Positions 45,496 to 58,526 of a stretch of 64,000 nucleotides of DNA are shown in pieces. The translations under genes were made by a program, and so were the position numbers. The notes under the pieces are model-generated. The model saw nothing but the letters and a program-made list of their open reading frames with translations, had not been told where the DNA came from and made no database searches. Origin of the DNA: Gentiana macrophylla (Eukaryota; Streptophyta; Magnoliopsida; Gentianales; Gentianaceae); contig CM047810.1 of the NCBI GenBank assembly GCA_026214975.1, positions 99,588,316-99,652,315 on the forward strand, read 5' to 3'. How positions within the stretch are numbered: the stretch's first letter is position 1; each line of letters opens with the position of its first letter.

Positions 45496-47258
45496 TGAAG
45501 GATGCGAGGTTCTTAGATCTAGGCGAGTTAGATCTACAGCCAAATGATGGATCACGATTTATATATTACAATACATAATTAAAGGATTTAACAACTACAA
45601 GGGGTTAAGATCATGTTACCAATTGTAGGAAAAGAAGCCAAGATCTTCCGATGTGTTCTCCAAACGGCGGTTGGTGGACACCACTTCTTGATCACGAACC
45701 TCCTTGATATGCAACCGAGAAAAACCCTCGCTTTTCTCCAATCGAGTGGAGCTAAGGATCGAACTCCTTAGCCTTTTTCCTTTATGAATTTCGTGGCTTT
45801 CTCTTCACACAGGGCTCAGGGAGCTACTCTTTTTTATAGGCAAAAAATCAAGAGAAAACCTATACCGTCGGTTTAACAAAATAAAAGAGATAATTCTAAT
45901 TATTATTATCCAATAAAAATAAGAGATAATTACAATCTTATAATAAGAAAATATAATTATCCTTATAGTTAAGAGATAAATAATAAATAAATTATTTTCT
46001 TTTATTTATCCAATTAATTATTTAACAAATAAATAACTAATTACACAATATGTCATTATCCAAGAAAACTAATTTCTTGGAAAATCCAAGACATATTGAC
46101 CACACTAAGCCTTCACTGAAGTATGATGTAAAATGCTCTACGTGTATTATTTTATTTAATAAAACTAAATAATATTCATGCATATCAATTAATTGGCCCA
46201 ACCAATTAATTATTTACGAGGCCCAAATAAACAAGAATATTAGCCCGAATTACGTAGCCGCATTGGGGACCATGGACCCATAACCATCTAGCTCAAATAA
46301 TTAATTATTCATTGAACAAAATAAGTACATTAATTATTAATTCCGGGATTACGCCACCATAAACCCAAATCTGAACTCTGCCGATTATAGATGTATACTT
46401 ATACTCAACCCATGTAGTGAATAAGCGTCCATTGATATAATCACTTCACATCACGGATTAACCCTCCATGGATGTCCCATTACGAGTGGGAAGTCTCCGT
46501 GAACTCGACTCGAGAATATCTTATCCTTATTTACCATTAACCCTTAGTGATCAATTAGTTCACATATCGACTAGTAGCTAATTAGTCTAACATGAACCGG
46601 GCCCATCGATCATTTTCTTAGGGCAAACAAATAAGGGGGCGTCTCTCTACTTCTGCGAGGAAGGAATGGATTCCATGTCTGTGAAAATCGAAACTACTCA
46701 CTCATCCGGAGATAGTGCCAATGAAAGTGGCTTGGAACACATATTTAAGTGAACCGTAACTAACACATCAAACACTACCCCGGGACAAGCGGCACCACAT
46801 GATCACCTCAGAGATTAAGGTTGATCCATATATGATCATCTAATGATTTAATATGATTCCTCGATTACGGAATTATACCGAAAAATCAGATTAAATCGGT
46901 CCAATCTATATGAATGCCATCATATATAAATGCCCCACGTAGGTACCTTTCTACCGGCAGTCCGGATAAGACTATCACACCCTAAGGTGTTCAGGGCGCA
47001 TTATTGGTGTTTTAATCAAGAGACCCTAAACTCGATTAAGTTCACCACGGACTAACAGATTTAAGTTTATCACCACTAACTCAATCCTCATAATCTAATC
47101 TATACCTTTGAGTTAAGTGGTTACATCTGAGATATACTTAGGGTTTGCGGCGATGTATTACTTTACAAGCACAAAGCAAGTAATAAGGTGAGATAAATTC
47201 ATCATTCATTATTAAAAACAATTACACAAATTGTCTTTCAAGACACTTACACCTAACA
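45496..47258 (-). repeat. LARD 3' LTR (block B)
   Basis: 1763 bp; keeps the segment between CCCTAA words near 46980-47028. Abutted by the purine tract at 47259-47269. Confidence 0.85.
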
Positions 47259-50200
47259 ATCTCCCACTTGCACCGAAATGACAAGCAACGATTGTTTTTA
47301 GAGCACACCCTTTCTCATCTTATTCACAACACTCTCCCACTTGCTCTAAAAGCGGTTGAGATATATCCTCAATGCCGTACCCTCCAAGCACTCGACTTGG
47401 TACAGCGATCGATTAGGTTGTCGGCTCAAAGCGATCTTTAGGATTGAAACGTCGCGGTCCATCTAATCGGCGGTACTCTCTCTCAATATGCTTTTGACCT
47501 CTGGTAGATCGAGAAGATCCTTCTAAGCTATCACTTCACTGTTTTCACAATGAAGTGATATCGGCTCACTAAACACAGGAATTGCTCCCGGATCGAAAGG
47601 AAATTCTAAGCCATATCACCACTCTGTTTTGCTCCGAAAGTTGTTACGTATCCGATTAACTAAAATCGAATTGGCGATTCTGGATTTCTCCAGACTATAG
47701 CTCCATCACAATGATTAAACACTGAGTCCAAGATCGTCCCAATGATCATCCTTAATCTGACTATAAGTCAGAATCAGTGTAGTCAACCATATTCAAGTTT
47801 GCACCCGAATATACAAGCACATTATTCCTCGTTCTTCAAAAAAACTTGATGATGTACTAAAACCGCTATTCAATGCTCGAATCCGAGATTTGACTATTAT
47901 TGACTTGTGACAACCTGACTTGCCGTTATCCAAGAGAGACTCTATCCCATTTTCTCTTTATCCGAAGATTTAGAGAATCATTCCTGAAATGTAGGGTAGG
48001 ACTACTCTCGATGAATGTTGCATACATATATGCATGATCATCTTATCCAATAAGATAGGTGGGATAGCCAATGACTCATTCTCGTGAATTTGACCGAATC
48101 AAATTCTTGGAATATAGTCAATTCTCTCATCCAGAGAATCTTGGCCTATTAGTTTCCGACTTCAGATAGCACACACATGTTGTTTCCAACCGTTTCAATG
48201 TTATCATTCATGAACACTAATACTACTACTTTACCAATATTGATATCCAGTCTACGAAAGACTTATCAATATTCTGGTCAAGTCCACATATTTTAAAACA
48301 TGTGACTTTAAATGACCGAGAGGTTCTCTTAAATCCACAAAGGATATAAGCCCCGGCGATCATCCCGCCATTTGTTCAAACCAATACCCTTACATTCCGA
48401 ATGAATCCGGACTCCGTTTTTAAGAAAGTCTCGAGGAATCACCCTATTTTCTCGCTTTTAACGAAATCTTGCAAGATCGAGTGGTGAGAGAGTTCAAGGT
48501 CAGTTAACTCTCTACTTGTCGAGGATCACCCCTATACCACTCGACTTTGCGAAAGTTTAAACTTTCCTATTCATTCGACTCTTTTCGTGTAGATCCAATT
48601 GCTCCCATTTGGGCTGAGACACTCGGTGGTTCTACAAGAGGTTTGAATAGAAGCTGGAGTATCAAAACTCCATTCATAGGGTTAAGGCTTTCAAACCAAC
48701 CTCATGATCGAAATCCTATCTGACCACTAAGAGCCATAGGTTAATCAATCACCCAATGAGACTATAAAGTCCACAAAACCACAAAACCACAATGGGTCAA
48801 CGGTTAAACCATACTCCCACCGTGTTTTGGGTGCATTGATATTCGATCTAGTAGTATTTATCGATGTAATCACCAACAACTAATGTTGGGCGTGGTCCGA
48901 TTAAATCGAGATAGTAACTACTTTTAGGTAGCTCAGTACTCCAAGGTTTAAAGGTCATTTACTTATAGATTCTATCAGACAGTTTATCCGTCACTTTCTG
49001 ATCTCAAGAATCTTATAACCAACCTTCACTCGTCACATTTAGATATTTCATGAACAGTCACAATCTGAACGTATGCGCAAAATCTCCAGTCCTACCTTCA
49101 AGCATTAAATGCTAAATGCCTACATTTAGGGAAGTGGTGTGAACCGAATTCACTCCTTATCCATAAATTCACTAGCATCTTCTAGGTAGACTTCTCGGTT
49201 TACATAATAATGTTAACCGTTATTTTGCAACCAATTATCTTAATCGAGTTTAGCAGTGTATTGTAGCACATCAGTAAATATACAGGGCAAGTCTATGGTT
49301 TCTTCCTCAGTGAGAATCATTCCACTAGGAGGCAGGACGAGCATCAGTCCCAAGACTATGCGATAGCCTATTTCTGAGCATGGAATACTCTATTCTCTGT
49401 TAAAATCAGAGACTCCTCCTCGTATTCTTTCGATAAACTTAATCGTGTTTCGAGTAGTTATCAGACAAAATGTCACCACTCAAAAGCTCCCATTAGCTTG
49501 TATCTTTCACTAGACCCCGAAGGTCATTGTGAACAAGCTACGTTTCTTCTTTAGATCTATTACCCTTTCCTAATAGAAAGGAAGCTTAGTCATTGTTCCT
49601 TTGAGACAGTGTTCCGAGACTGGGAGATAGGAATCACCCTTAGCCAGTCGTTAGGTCTTATCTCTAGGATATATGCACTAATTAATAGATTATGAAGAAT
49701 CGTTTATCTTAATCTGAAACCATTTGCCTATAATAGTTTAAGGCGTGTTACATATACCTTTTCAGCATTTCTTAGTGATTTTGACTTTATCAAACAAAAG
49801 TCCGAGTCTCGGATTCGTACTACAAATGTCAAATTCACTTTCTTTGAGGCAACAATATATCGAGTTGAAAGTGAATCGATTTGTTCCAACGAATCTGAAA
49901 ACAGAAAAATAAAATTTTCCGTGATATTCAAGGATCGAATCAAAAATTCATTTCCTCATACCACTCCTACTATTCTAGCTGAAATTACTGCCCGTTGTTA
50001 CTCTATTAATAGTTAATGCATATCTTCCTTGTTCTTCCAAAGAACTAAGCTACCGAGTCAAGTTACTCGGTTAAGAAAGTCGCTAAGGATTCATTGGTTA
50101 GTGATCCGAAATCACTTTCCTTATCCTATAATTTCTTTATTTAATGTCTCGGTTTAGCCTTAAAACTTTAGTTGAGATGATTAACACTTATAGACATTCA

Positions 50201-52800
50201 TTCCCATTCTTAACTTTCCTTAAAAGGAAATAGTCTTGAACTAGCAATTCGTTTGAGTAGACACTACTCGTGAAGCGTGGGATGTCTAATAAAAGCGTTA
50301 CCAGTGGGACTAATTTTCTAATAAATTAGAAAAACATAAGATAAAAGCTCCCACTAGTTTATCGGTTCCAAATACCGTCTAACTAGCGACACTTAAATTT
50401 ATGATTCTCCAATTTTTCTATTAGAAAATTTCTCGTGTAGACACTACACAATTAAAATTCACTAGAAGAATTTTGTCGTCCCAATCATCTTTCAAACTAA
50501 CTATGGTTGTCTCTCGTTCAACACGAGTGACAACAGTGACATACTTGTTTACGTCACTTAAGTCTTGAAGGCTCAAGAGAAATATCTCTTCCGAAAAATT
50601 AATCGCATGTGAGATTAATAGGTACAACGTTCTAGTTACTAACCACTTTTTAACGAAGTCATTACTAGTCAATTTTACACTAGCAGTCTAGCACCCTAGA
50701 GAGATATGTTTTACAGTTGTAAATAAAATTGACAGAATAAATCCAAATCATACACTACTAATAAATTTTAGGAACTATAAACTAAGTACTTATAGTCTAT
50801 CCTACCGTTCCAAGGATTTAATCTAACACCTCAGTGCCGCCTTAGGGTAGGTCAAAGAGGTTTCGATTAATATTGAAGATCAAATTTAGAATCAAACATC
50901 TCATTTGTGATCGTCAATCACCTTTCCTTTTTCAGTCAAGGTACTACCAAAAGTACCCTTTATGAGTGTGACCTACTGTCTCAAATTTTTAGGTAGACCC
51001 CGAGTGTGCCGCCTTAGGGTCGGTCAGTGACCCGACGAGTACCCAAAATCCTATCCTATCGGAGACCAAGCCTTGAATTTTGATAGCGGTGAAGGCCTTC
51101 CTTAGGGAGGCCGGTCCCAGGCCGGCACGAGGCGTCACAATTCTCTCACGTTGCTTGTGTCAACAGTAGAGGCCGTGGGGTCGGCTGTCGCCTCTCCCGC
51201 TCCCACTCAATATTTTACAAAGTGGTGGGTTTACTGATCACGTTTTTGGACTTGATGTTACATTTATGAACAATAAATCATAGGCCCGAATGTTGTCGGT
51301 CACGTGGGCTAGCCCACCCGACCTATTCGTTGGAACATATGTGGCCGTCGGACGGGTCAAGACTAGGGGAGCTCCGTTGAGCCGTAGTGGCTCTCCGGAT
51401 GGCTCAGCCTTGCCAGACCCCCGTGCAAACACCACACGTGGAGGGTGAAGTCGATCGAGCCGTAGCTACTGCTGACCACCCAACCGTGGTTAAACCACTT
51501 TCGAACCATGTTCGCCCGTGATAATCCAATCCTTAAACATCAAACTTTCACGTAGACACTACGGAACAAAAACGTAATCTCGTCTAGGTAAGGTGGAATT
51601 AACCGAGAATCCAACACCTTAACCACGAGGTTTCGGGATTTTACTCCCTATGCTTTCGCAGAGTGGGATTCACCGAGAATCCATCACCCAACCTCGACGA
51701 TTGAAAAACCCGTATTCCTCGGTTTTACCCTAATTAGTTTCTAATTAATATCAAACAATTAATTAAAACTAATTGCGTGTTTTATACATGCCTAACTAAT
51801 TTCCTCGAATTAATTTCTACATGTATGCATATGGAGTGGAATTCATGATATGATGCATGTCATGGCAATTTTCGGTTCTACACATACAATCTAAATATGT
51901 ATTCTAGTGCGGAAAATAAACACCGAGATGGACCGTTGGCACTTAGCATCTATCTAATCTATTTGAAAATAAATAACCAAAACCCTAATTAGGGTTTACT
52001 ATTTTCTAACAAAATCTGCAGCTGTTCAAACTCTTCGATGATCAGGAAACCAAACGAACTCGGATCGCAACGAAACTTTCCAGATCTGTTCTTCACTCCT
52101 CGGGCTTGAATATGGACGGTTGGATTGAAGTTTTGACTTGTCAATTTTCTCCAGTGAGCCGCCCAACTTGCTGCTGAATCTGTCTCTTGCATCAGCACAT
52201 CAGTGACTTCCCGAGGCCGATCGCGAATCGAGATGAAACCCGATCAACCTGAAATTTTTATGTCTCGTCAATGAGTCCACGTTTATCAATATGACCGGTC
52301 GGATTTACGTTTCAACGGTCCAAACTCTTCCAGAAATTCGAAGAAGTCACAGCTAGGGTTTCTGTGAATCCTGCATTTTTCTGTTACAGCAGCCACTTCA
52401 TTGCAACGAACGGATATTGAGACGGACTCCGATCGACCCCAAATTTGGATGGCTTGTTCTTCAACTTTTAATATTGATTCTGACCGTAGGGATCGTCGTT
52501 TCAACAGCTCGATCAACGGGAAAAACGAAAAAAACTAAACAGCTACTAAACAGATCTATTTTCTGGAAATTAAAATTGCAATAAAAATAAATTACATAAT
52601 TTCCTATACTCATATGAACGAATTTTTTTCGTTTATATGAGTTTACAATAGATCTAACGGGTAAACAGTGCCAACCCCCAATCCATCTCTTCAACCATAG
52701 CAATTAATCATTATCAAAGCATAAAACAAAGATAAAATTTTATCTACATGCAATTCCACTCCTTTAAATCGTTTATTTATGATTATAACTACATAAATCG
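47259..52800 (-). other. LARD internal region, non-coding (block B)
   Basis: Copy of the block-A interior with no recognisable coding capacity. The second purine tract GCAAGTGGGAGA is at 47333-47344. Frames at 50421-50672 and 51989-52198 (minus) have no domain features. Confidence 0.65.
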
Positions 52801-52821
52801 TGGAACCTGGCTCCGATACCA
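52801..52821 (-). promoter_or_regulatory. LARD primer-binding site (block B)
   Basis: The minus strand starts TGGTATCGGAGCCAGGTTCC. It differs from the tRNA-iMet complement mainly at the CAG trinucleotide (CGG here). Confidence 0.8.
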
Positions 52822-52823
52822 CA

Positions 52824-54537
52824 TGAAGGATGCAGGTTCTTAGATCTAGACGAGTTAGATCTACGCGCAGCGGATGGATCACGATTTATATATTACAATA
52901 CATAATTAAAGGATTTAACAACTACAAGGGGGTTAAGATCATGTTACCAATTGTAGGAAAAGAAGCCAAGATCTTCCGATGTGTTCTCCAAACGGCGGTT
53001 GGTGGACACCCTTTTTGATACACGAACCTCCTTGATATGCAACCGAGAAAAACCCTCAGTTTTTCTCCAACCGGGTGGAGCTAAGGATCGAACTCCTTAG
53101 CCTTTTTTCCTTTATGAATTTCGTGGCTTTCTCTTCACCTAGGGCTCGGGGAGAACTCTCTTTTTATAGGCAAAATCCAAGAGAGAAAACCTATACCCAA
53201 TCGGTTTAACAAAATAAAAGAGATAATTCTAATTATTATTATCCAATAAAAATAAGAGATAATTACAATCTTATAATAAGAAAATATAATTATCCTTATA
53301 GTTAAGAGATAAATAATAAATAAATTATTTTCTTTTATTTATCCAATTAATTATTTAACAAATAAATAACTAATTACACAATATGTCATTATCCAAGAAA
53401 ACTAATTTCTTGGAAAATCCAAGACATATTGGCGCCACACTAAGCTCACTTGCGCCAAATAAAACGCTTTTTCATGTATTATTTTATTTAAACCAAACTA
53501 AATAATATTCATGCATATCAATTAATTGGCCCAACCAATTAATTATTTACGAGCCCAAATAAACAAGAATATTAGCCCGAATTACGAAGCGCATTGGGGA
53601 TGTGGACCTATAACCAGTAAATTTCCAATAATTAATTATTCATTGAACATAATAAGTACATTAATTATTAATTCGGGATTACGCCACCATAAACCCGAAC
53701 CGAACTCTACCGATTATAGATGTATACTTATACTCAACCCATAGAGTGAATAAGCGTCCATTGATATAATCACTACATACGGATTAACCCTCCATAGATC
53801 GTCCCATTCTCGAGTGGGAAGTCTCCGTGAACCCGACTCGAATATCTTATCCTTATTTACCGTTAACCCCTTATTGATCAATTAGTTCACATATCGACTA
53901 GTAGCTAATTAGTCTAACATGAACCGGGCCCATCGATCATTTTCTTAGGGCAAACAAATAAGGGATCGTCTCTCTACTTCCTGCGAGGAAGGAATGGATT
54001 CCATGTCTGTGAAAATCGAACTACTCACTCATCTCAAGATAGTGCCAATGAGAAGTGGCTTGGAACACATATTTAAGTGAACCGTAACTAACACATCAAA
54101 CACTACCCGGGACAAGCGGACTCCTGCGTGATCACCTCGGGATTAAGGTTGATCCATATATGATCATCTAATGATTTAATATGATTCCTCGATTACGGAA
54201 TTATACCGAGAAATTCGATTAAATCGGTCCAAATCCTATATGAATGCCATCATATATAAATGCCCCACGTAGGTACCTCTGCCGACAGTCCGGATAAGAC
54301 TATCACACCCTAAACTCGATTAAGTTCACCACGGACTAACAGCTTTAAGTATATCACCACTAACTCAATCCTCACGTGTAATCTATACACCGAGTTAAGT
54401 GGTTACGTCTGATATATACTTAGGGTTTGCGTGATGTATTACTTTACAAGTACAAAGCAAGTAATAAGGTGAGATAAATTCATCATTCATTATTAAAAAC
54501 AATTACACAAATTGTCTTTCGGGCACTACACCTAACA
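52824..54537 (-). repeat. LARD 5' LTR (block B)
   Basis: 1714 bp; lacks the segment between CCCTAA words, as its block-A counterpart does. Confidence 0.85.
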
Positions 54538-54636
54538 TTGGATTCACAACTCTTACCCGTTGATGAAATGGCATGTTCTCATCCTCAGCACATGATCAAA
54601 ATTGAATCTTTATTGCTTGAATCTCAGCTATTTCAG
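54538..54636 (+). pseudogene. continuation of host exon (block B)
   Basis: Identical reading to 23633-23731: DSQLLPVDEMACSH and so on to LFQ, then a donor-like CAG/GAAGC. Confidence 0.4.
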
Positions 54637-55560
54637 GAAGCTTTGTATTTCCTTTTTTTGAGTTAATATCGTTTTGATTAACTGATTTGAACTTAATAGC
54701 TGCCTGATGTTGTGGTTAATTTGTTTGTGAAATGTTCAAATAAGAAAGGGTTATCTTGCCGCTAATTTGATGACTGATTTGAGCATTCATTTCTTGATTT
54801 GCTGCTGAATATCTGTGCATCAAACTTGCTGTTCATTCATCCCTGCTGCTTTTGCGAAGTCTGCATCTGTTGTATCTTGAATCTGCATTGCACCTGCTTT
54901 GTTGGAGAATTAATTCTGCCATATTGAATCATCGGTGAACCTATTGCATACCTCTCTAACCTGCTGTTGCAAACTTGCTGTTGTTCATAAAGCTTGGCTA
55001 AATCCTTTTGAGTCATGTATCTGCAGTGTTAATATCTTGTAATAGATTTAGCTCTTGTTGGTTTGCTGATCTGTTGACCATTTGTTCTCAGCCTTGACTA
55101 ACAACTTTGATGTCACTTTGTTGTTTGTATAATCTTATTATTTTAATATATTTTCAGCCAGCAAATTGTATTATTTATATTGTGTTTGCTAAGCTATTTG
55201 CGTTGATCAAATTTAAATACTCTTGCTAGTAGTTTTGGTCAATTAGATTATCTCTTAAGCTAAATTAACCAATTGCTTTTTAGTACCTGTCTTGATCCAT
55301 TTATTTAACAGAATCTTTTTAACTCTTATGAACATCTTGACTCCGTGATATAACTTGTTTTTATCACAATAATTTAGTCACTCTTGATCACTAAGGTTTA
55401 TAACACAAGCGAATAGATTATTAAGTGAGCTTCCGCATTTAATTTTCTAGTATTTGTGTTTAAGTTTGAAAAGAGTTTGAAATTCAACGGCATCATGCAA
55501 TCTGTAGAATTTCTTGTCATACGATGCATAATGGCTTAAAAACCACATTCATAGTGACCG
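54637..55560. other. probable host intron (block B)
   Basis: T-rich, frame-free copy of 23732-24620. Confidence 0.4.
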
Positions 55561-55567
55561 AACTCTT

Positions 55568-56215
55568 GGCCGATGTCACTGCATAAATTGTTGATGTCAT
55601 GTATATTTATTGTCGATGTCACTGCATAAAATGCCGATGTCACTGCATAAATTGTTGATGTCACTGCATAAAATACCGATGTCACTGCATAAATTGCCGA
55701 TGTCACTGCATAAAATATTGATGTCACTGCATTTCTGATTGCCGATGTCACTGCATAAATTGTTGATGTCACGCATATATGATTGCCGATGTCACTGCAT
55801 AAAATGTTGATATCACTGCATATATGATTGCCGATGTCACTGCATAAAAATGTGAATTAAGGTGAAAGATTTTTGTTGATCGTAGTTTTATATCAAAACA
55901 TATAGCCATTTGAAGTCGATTTTATGAAGAAAAGAAATCGATTTTATGAAATTAAGTCGGAAAAATATCAAATGTCATCACGGTGTTGCTTCATCAAATG
56001 TCACTACATCCCAGTGATTACTGCATCGCGGTGTCTCTGCATCGGGGGTGGCCACTTCATCACGGTGTCTCCGCATCGGGGGTGGCCACTACATCGTGGT
56101 GTCACTTCATCGCGATGTCTCTGCATATATGATTGCCGATGTCACTACATAAATTGTTAATGTCATTCATATATGATTGCAGATGTCACTGCATAAAATG
56201 TTGATGTCACTGCTG
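55568..56215. repeat. 21-bp tandem repeat array (block B)
   Basis: About a dozen units of GATGTCACTGCATAAAxTGxx at 55568-55850 and more at 56125-56215. Between them (55975-56120) are repeats around CGGTGTCTCxGCATCGGGGG and TGGCCACT. This copy has more regular units than block A. Confidence 0.85.
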
Positions 56216-57779
56216 TTAAGGGTGAATTTATACGATTTATAACGCTATATTCTATGATATTTTTCCCCGTATTCGTACTAAATTGCATAAGAAGCATGTG
56301 TTTAATGAATATATTGAGTAAATGATATTTCAAAAGAGTTAATTGCAAAATAGGTTGATTTATGTGCTTTAATTATGTTTTTACGATTATTTGAGCGATA
56401 TTACATTTTGTGGTGTTTTTATATGATGTAGATGCACTTTTCAAGGCTCAAATGATGATCAAAAGAGATAAGAGTCGACATAAATGATGATTAAAAGAGA
56501 TAATGAAGGAATTGACAAGATGAAAAAGAGATAGAGATCAAGAAATCAAAATTGACCATATTGGGTGGCGTCGAGTCCCGTCCAGTGGACGGGCGTTTGC
56601 TGAAACTGAACGAGCGTCCAGGGATGGAAAGTTGATTCAGGAAGTTTGGACGCTGAGGTGGACGCTGGTTGGACGAGCGTTTGATCGTGACTCGGCCCGA
56701 TTTGAAGTTCATATGAAGAGTGGACGGGCGTTCAAGGATCCAGACGGGCGTCCGGTAGCCGACTTGCTGAAACCGACTTTAAAATCTATATATAGTCGGC
56801 TGTTTTCTCCACACAAAGACACAATACACTCATTATTCAAAACCCTAAACCTAGGGGCGGCTTTAGGCTGCGTTTTTCTCCTTTTTATTCCAGTTTTTAT
56901 GCACTTTAGATCTAGATTAAACTAGTTACTTTTTATGCACTGTTTATACAAATTTGAGTTGCTGAGGATGTCCAGAGGCTAAAAGCTTCATCAAACGAGT
57001 ATTGTGAAGCCATCCAACGATTGTTGATTTCATTTTCTTCGGTTATACTGTGAGTTTTTATTTAAAGGTTGTTTCTTATTCATGTTTATTACGTTTAATT
57101 GCTTTTATATCGGAAGATCTGCATGTGTGATTGTTTATTGTTGATGGAAATCTTAATAAACCCTAGATCATCGTGAATAAGAGTAGTGATTTGAATCTAT
57201 CATAACGGAAGTTAATAGGTTTAATTGCTAGATTATAAACATAAAGTTTACACCTTTGGTTAGGAAACGCGTTAATCTTGCATTGGAAGATAATAGATTA
57301 ATAGATGAACTTTCTAAGGAAGTAGGGTTCATGTTTAGATAAGGTGAATCACAACCTAGATAAAAACCGCAATATATTCGAGATAGGAAATCAATGCTTG
57401 TTGGATAGGTGGATCAATCCTCGTTTGTTCATTACACACTTGATTTAAATCCTTAAAACTTGAATTCGTTTAGTTAGTTTACTTTTATTTGCATCTTAGT
57501 TTAGTTTAGTATTGAATTGGTTCATGAGCCATTATCCTTCCTAGCTTTGGATTATATCCTCTGTCTAGTTTTATTTTCTGCTTTTGTTCGATTTTTATTC
57601 ACTTTGCTTAGATTAGTTTAGTGGCATAGTTTAGGTTAGACAAAAGCTAGAATCACAATCGTTTAGTTCCCGTAAGATCGACCCGGTATCAACCTCTTTA
57701 CTACGATCCTTATACTTGAGGAAACCGGATTTATAAATATTTATTACTTTTTTGCTTTGTGCTAGATAAATCCGTGACA
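55860..57779 (+). repeat. Athila-like gypsy 5' LTR (block B; left border not resolved)
   Basis: Ends CCGTGACA at 57779. TATA box at 56787-56795. Upstream of it, at 56575-56752, are GGACGGGCG-type motifs, including a CCCGTCC-AGT-GGACGGG inverted repeat (56577-56593). Confidence 0.6.
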
Positions 57780-57785
57780 AGTTTT

Positions 57786-57802
57786 TGGCGCCGTTGCCGG
57801 GA
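57786..57802 (+). promoter_or_regulatory. gypsy primer-binding site (block B)
   Basis: TGGCGCCGTTGCCGGGA, one G shorter than the tRNA-Asp complement, in a G run and so probably a homopolymer miscall. Confidence 0.85.
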
Positions 57803-58047
57803 ACCGGACGGTTGTCTAGTTTTTGTTTTCTGTTTTTCTTTGTTTTTCCTGCTTTTATTTCGCTTTTAAATTCTGTTTTAGTTGATAATTGTTTTAGGTA
57901 GTTGTTAAGTAGATAATTAGGGTTTAAGTCTTTCCTTAGTAGTTTCCTTGGAGATTAGATCTTCTGTCTTTCTGTTTTTCCGCCGTTCTTTCTTACCTTC
58001 TTTTATTCTCTGCAAATTTACCTTCGTTCTAGTTTTCCGTGAGCAAG

Positions 58048-58246
58048 CGGGCGCCTGGATATTGGGCGCCCGTCCATTTGGAAAATTATCAATTGTGTTT
58101 TGTTTTTATTCACTTAGACGAGCGTCCATAATATTTGGACGCCCGTTCAGGTATTCCGTCTGTCAGACGAGCGTTTAGATCACTAAACGCCCGTCCGATC
58201 TCAATTTCATCTGGACGCCCGTCCAAACTTTTGGACGTCCGTCTGG
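58048..58246 (+). other. four consecutive stem-loops in the gypsy leader
   Basis: Inverted repeats, in order: CGGGCGCC (58048-58055) with GGCGCCCG (58065-58072), 8 bp; ACGAGCGTCCA (58118-58128) with TGGACGCCCGT (58136-58146), 11 bp with one mismatch and a 7-nt loop; GACGAGCGTTTAG (58166-58178) with CTAAACGCCCGTC (58183-58195), 13 bp with one mismatch and loop ATCA; CTGGACGCCCGTCCAAA (58211-58227) with its partner at 58230-58246, about 17 positions with two mismatches. They lie between primer site and gag. Confidence 0.65.
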
Positions 58247-58526
58247 TCCTGTTTTCTTCAACACTTCTGTTTCCTTTTGTTTCCCATCCTTTTCTTTAGG
58301 CTTTTAATTTTAGTTTAGGCTTTTACTTTCTTAGCTTTTAGGTTTCGTTCCACTTGTTTTTGGTCCGGTTTATGCAAACTCGGAGTCAAAAGGGACCATT
58401 AATATACACCCACGACCCGAGCGAACCGTAGTCCGGCCAAACAGCGGAATTTTCGTTCTGTTCTCGCGATGCGAGCGGCGAGATCTTGAAGAACAACTAG
58501 CTAGAGAAATCATCGATTTTGTGATA

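Larger units (their letters stand above)
45496..54537 (-). mobile_element. LARD-like element, block-B copy
   Basis: Same insertion point as 14629-23632, with flanks GTGGA and TTGGA. 9042 bp. LTRs at 45496-47258 (3') and 52824-54537 (5'). The same approximately 43-bp deletion distinguishes the 5' LTR, so it predates the split of the two blocks. Interior non-coding. Confidence 0.82.

Noticed and set aside
55536..55772. 78-codon minus frame made of heptads like YAVTSxI
   Set aside because: It is the translation of the 21-bp tandem repeat (21 bp = 7 codons), not a protein-coding gene.
55568..56215. CRISPR-like array
   Set aside because: Units are contiguous tandem repeats without unique spacers, in a plant genome, with no cas genes.
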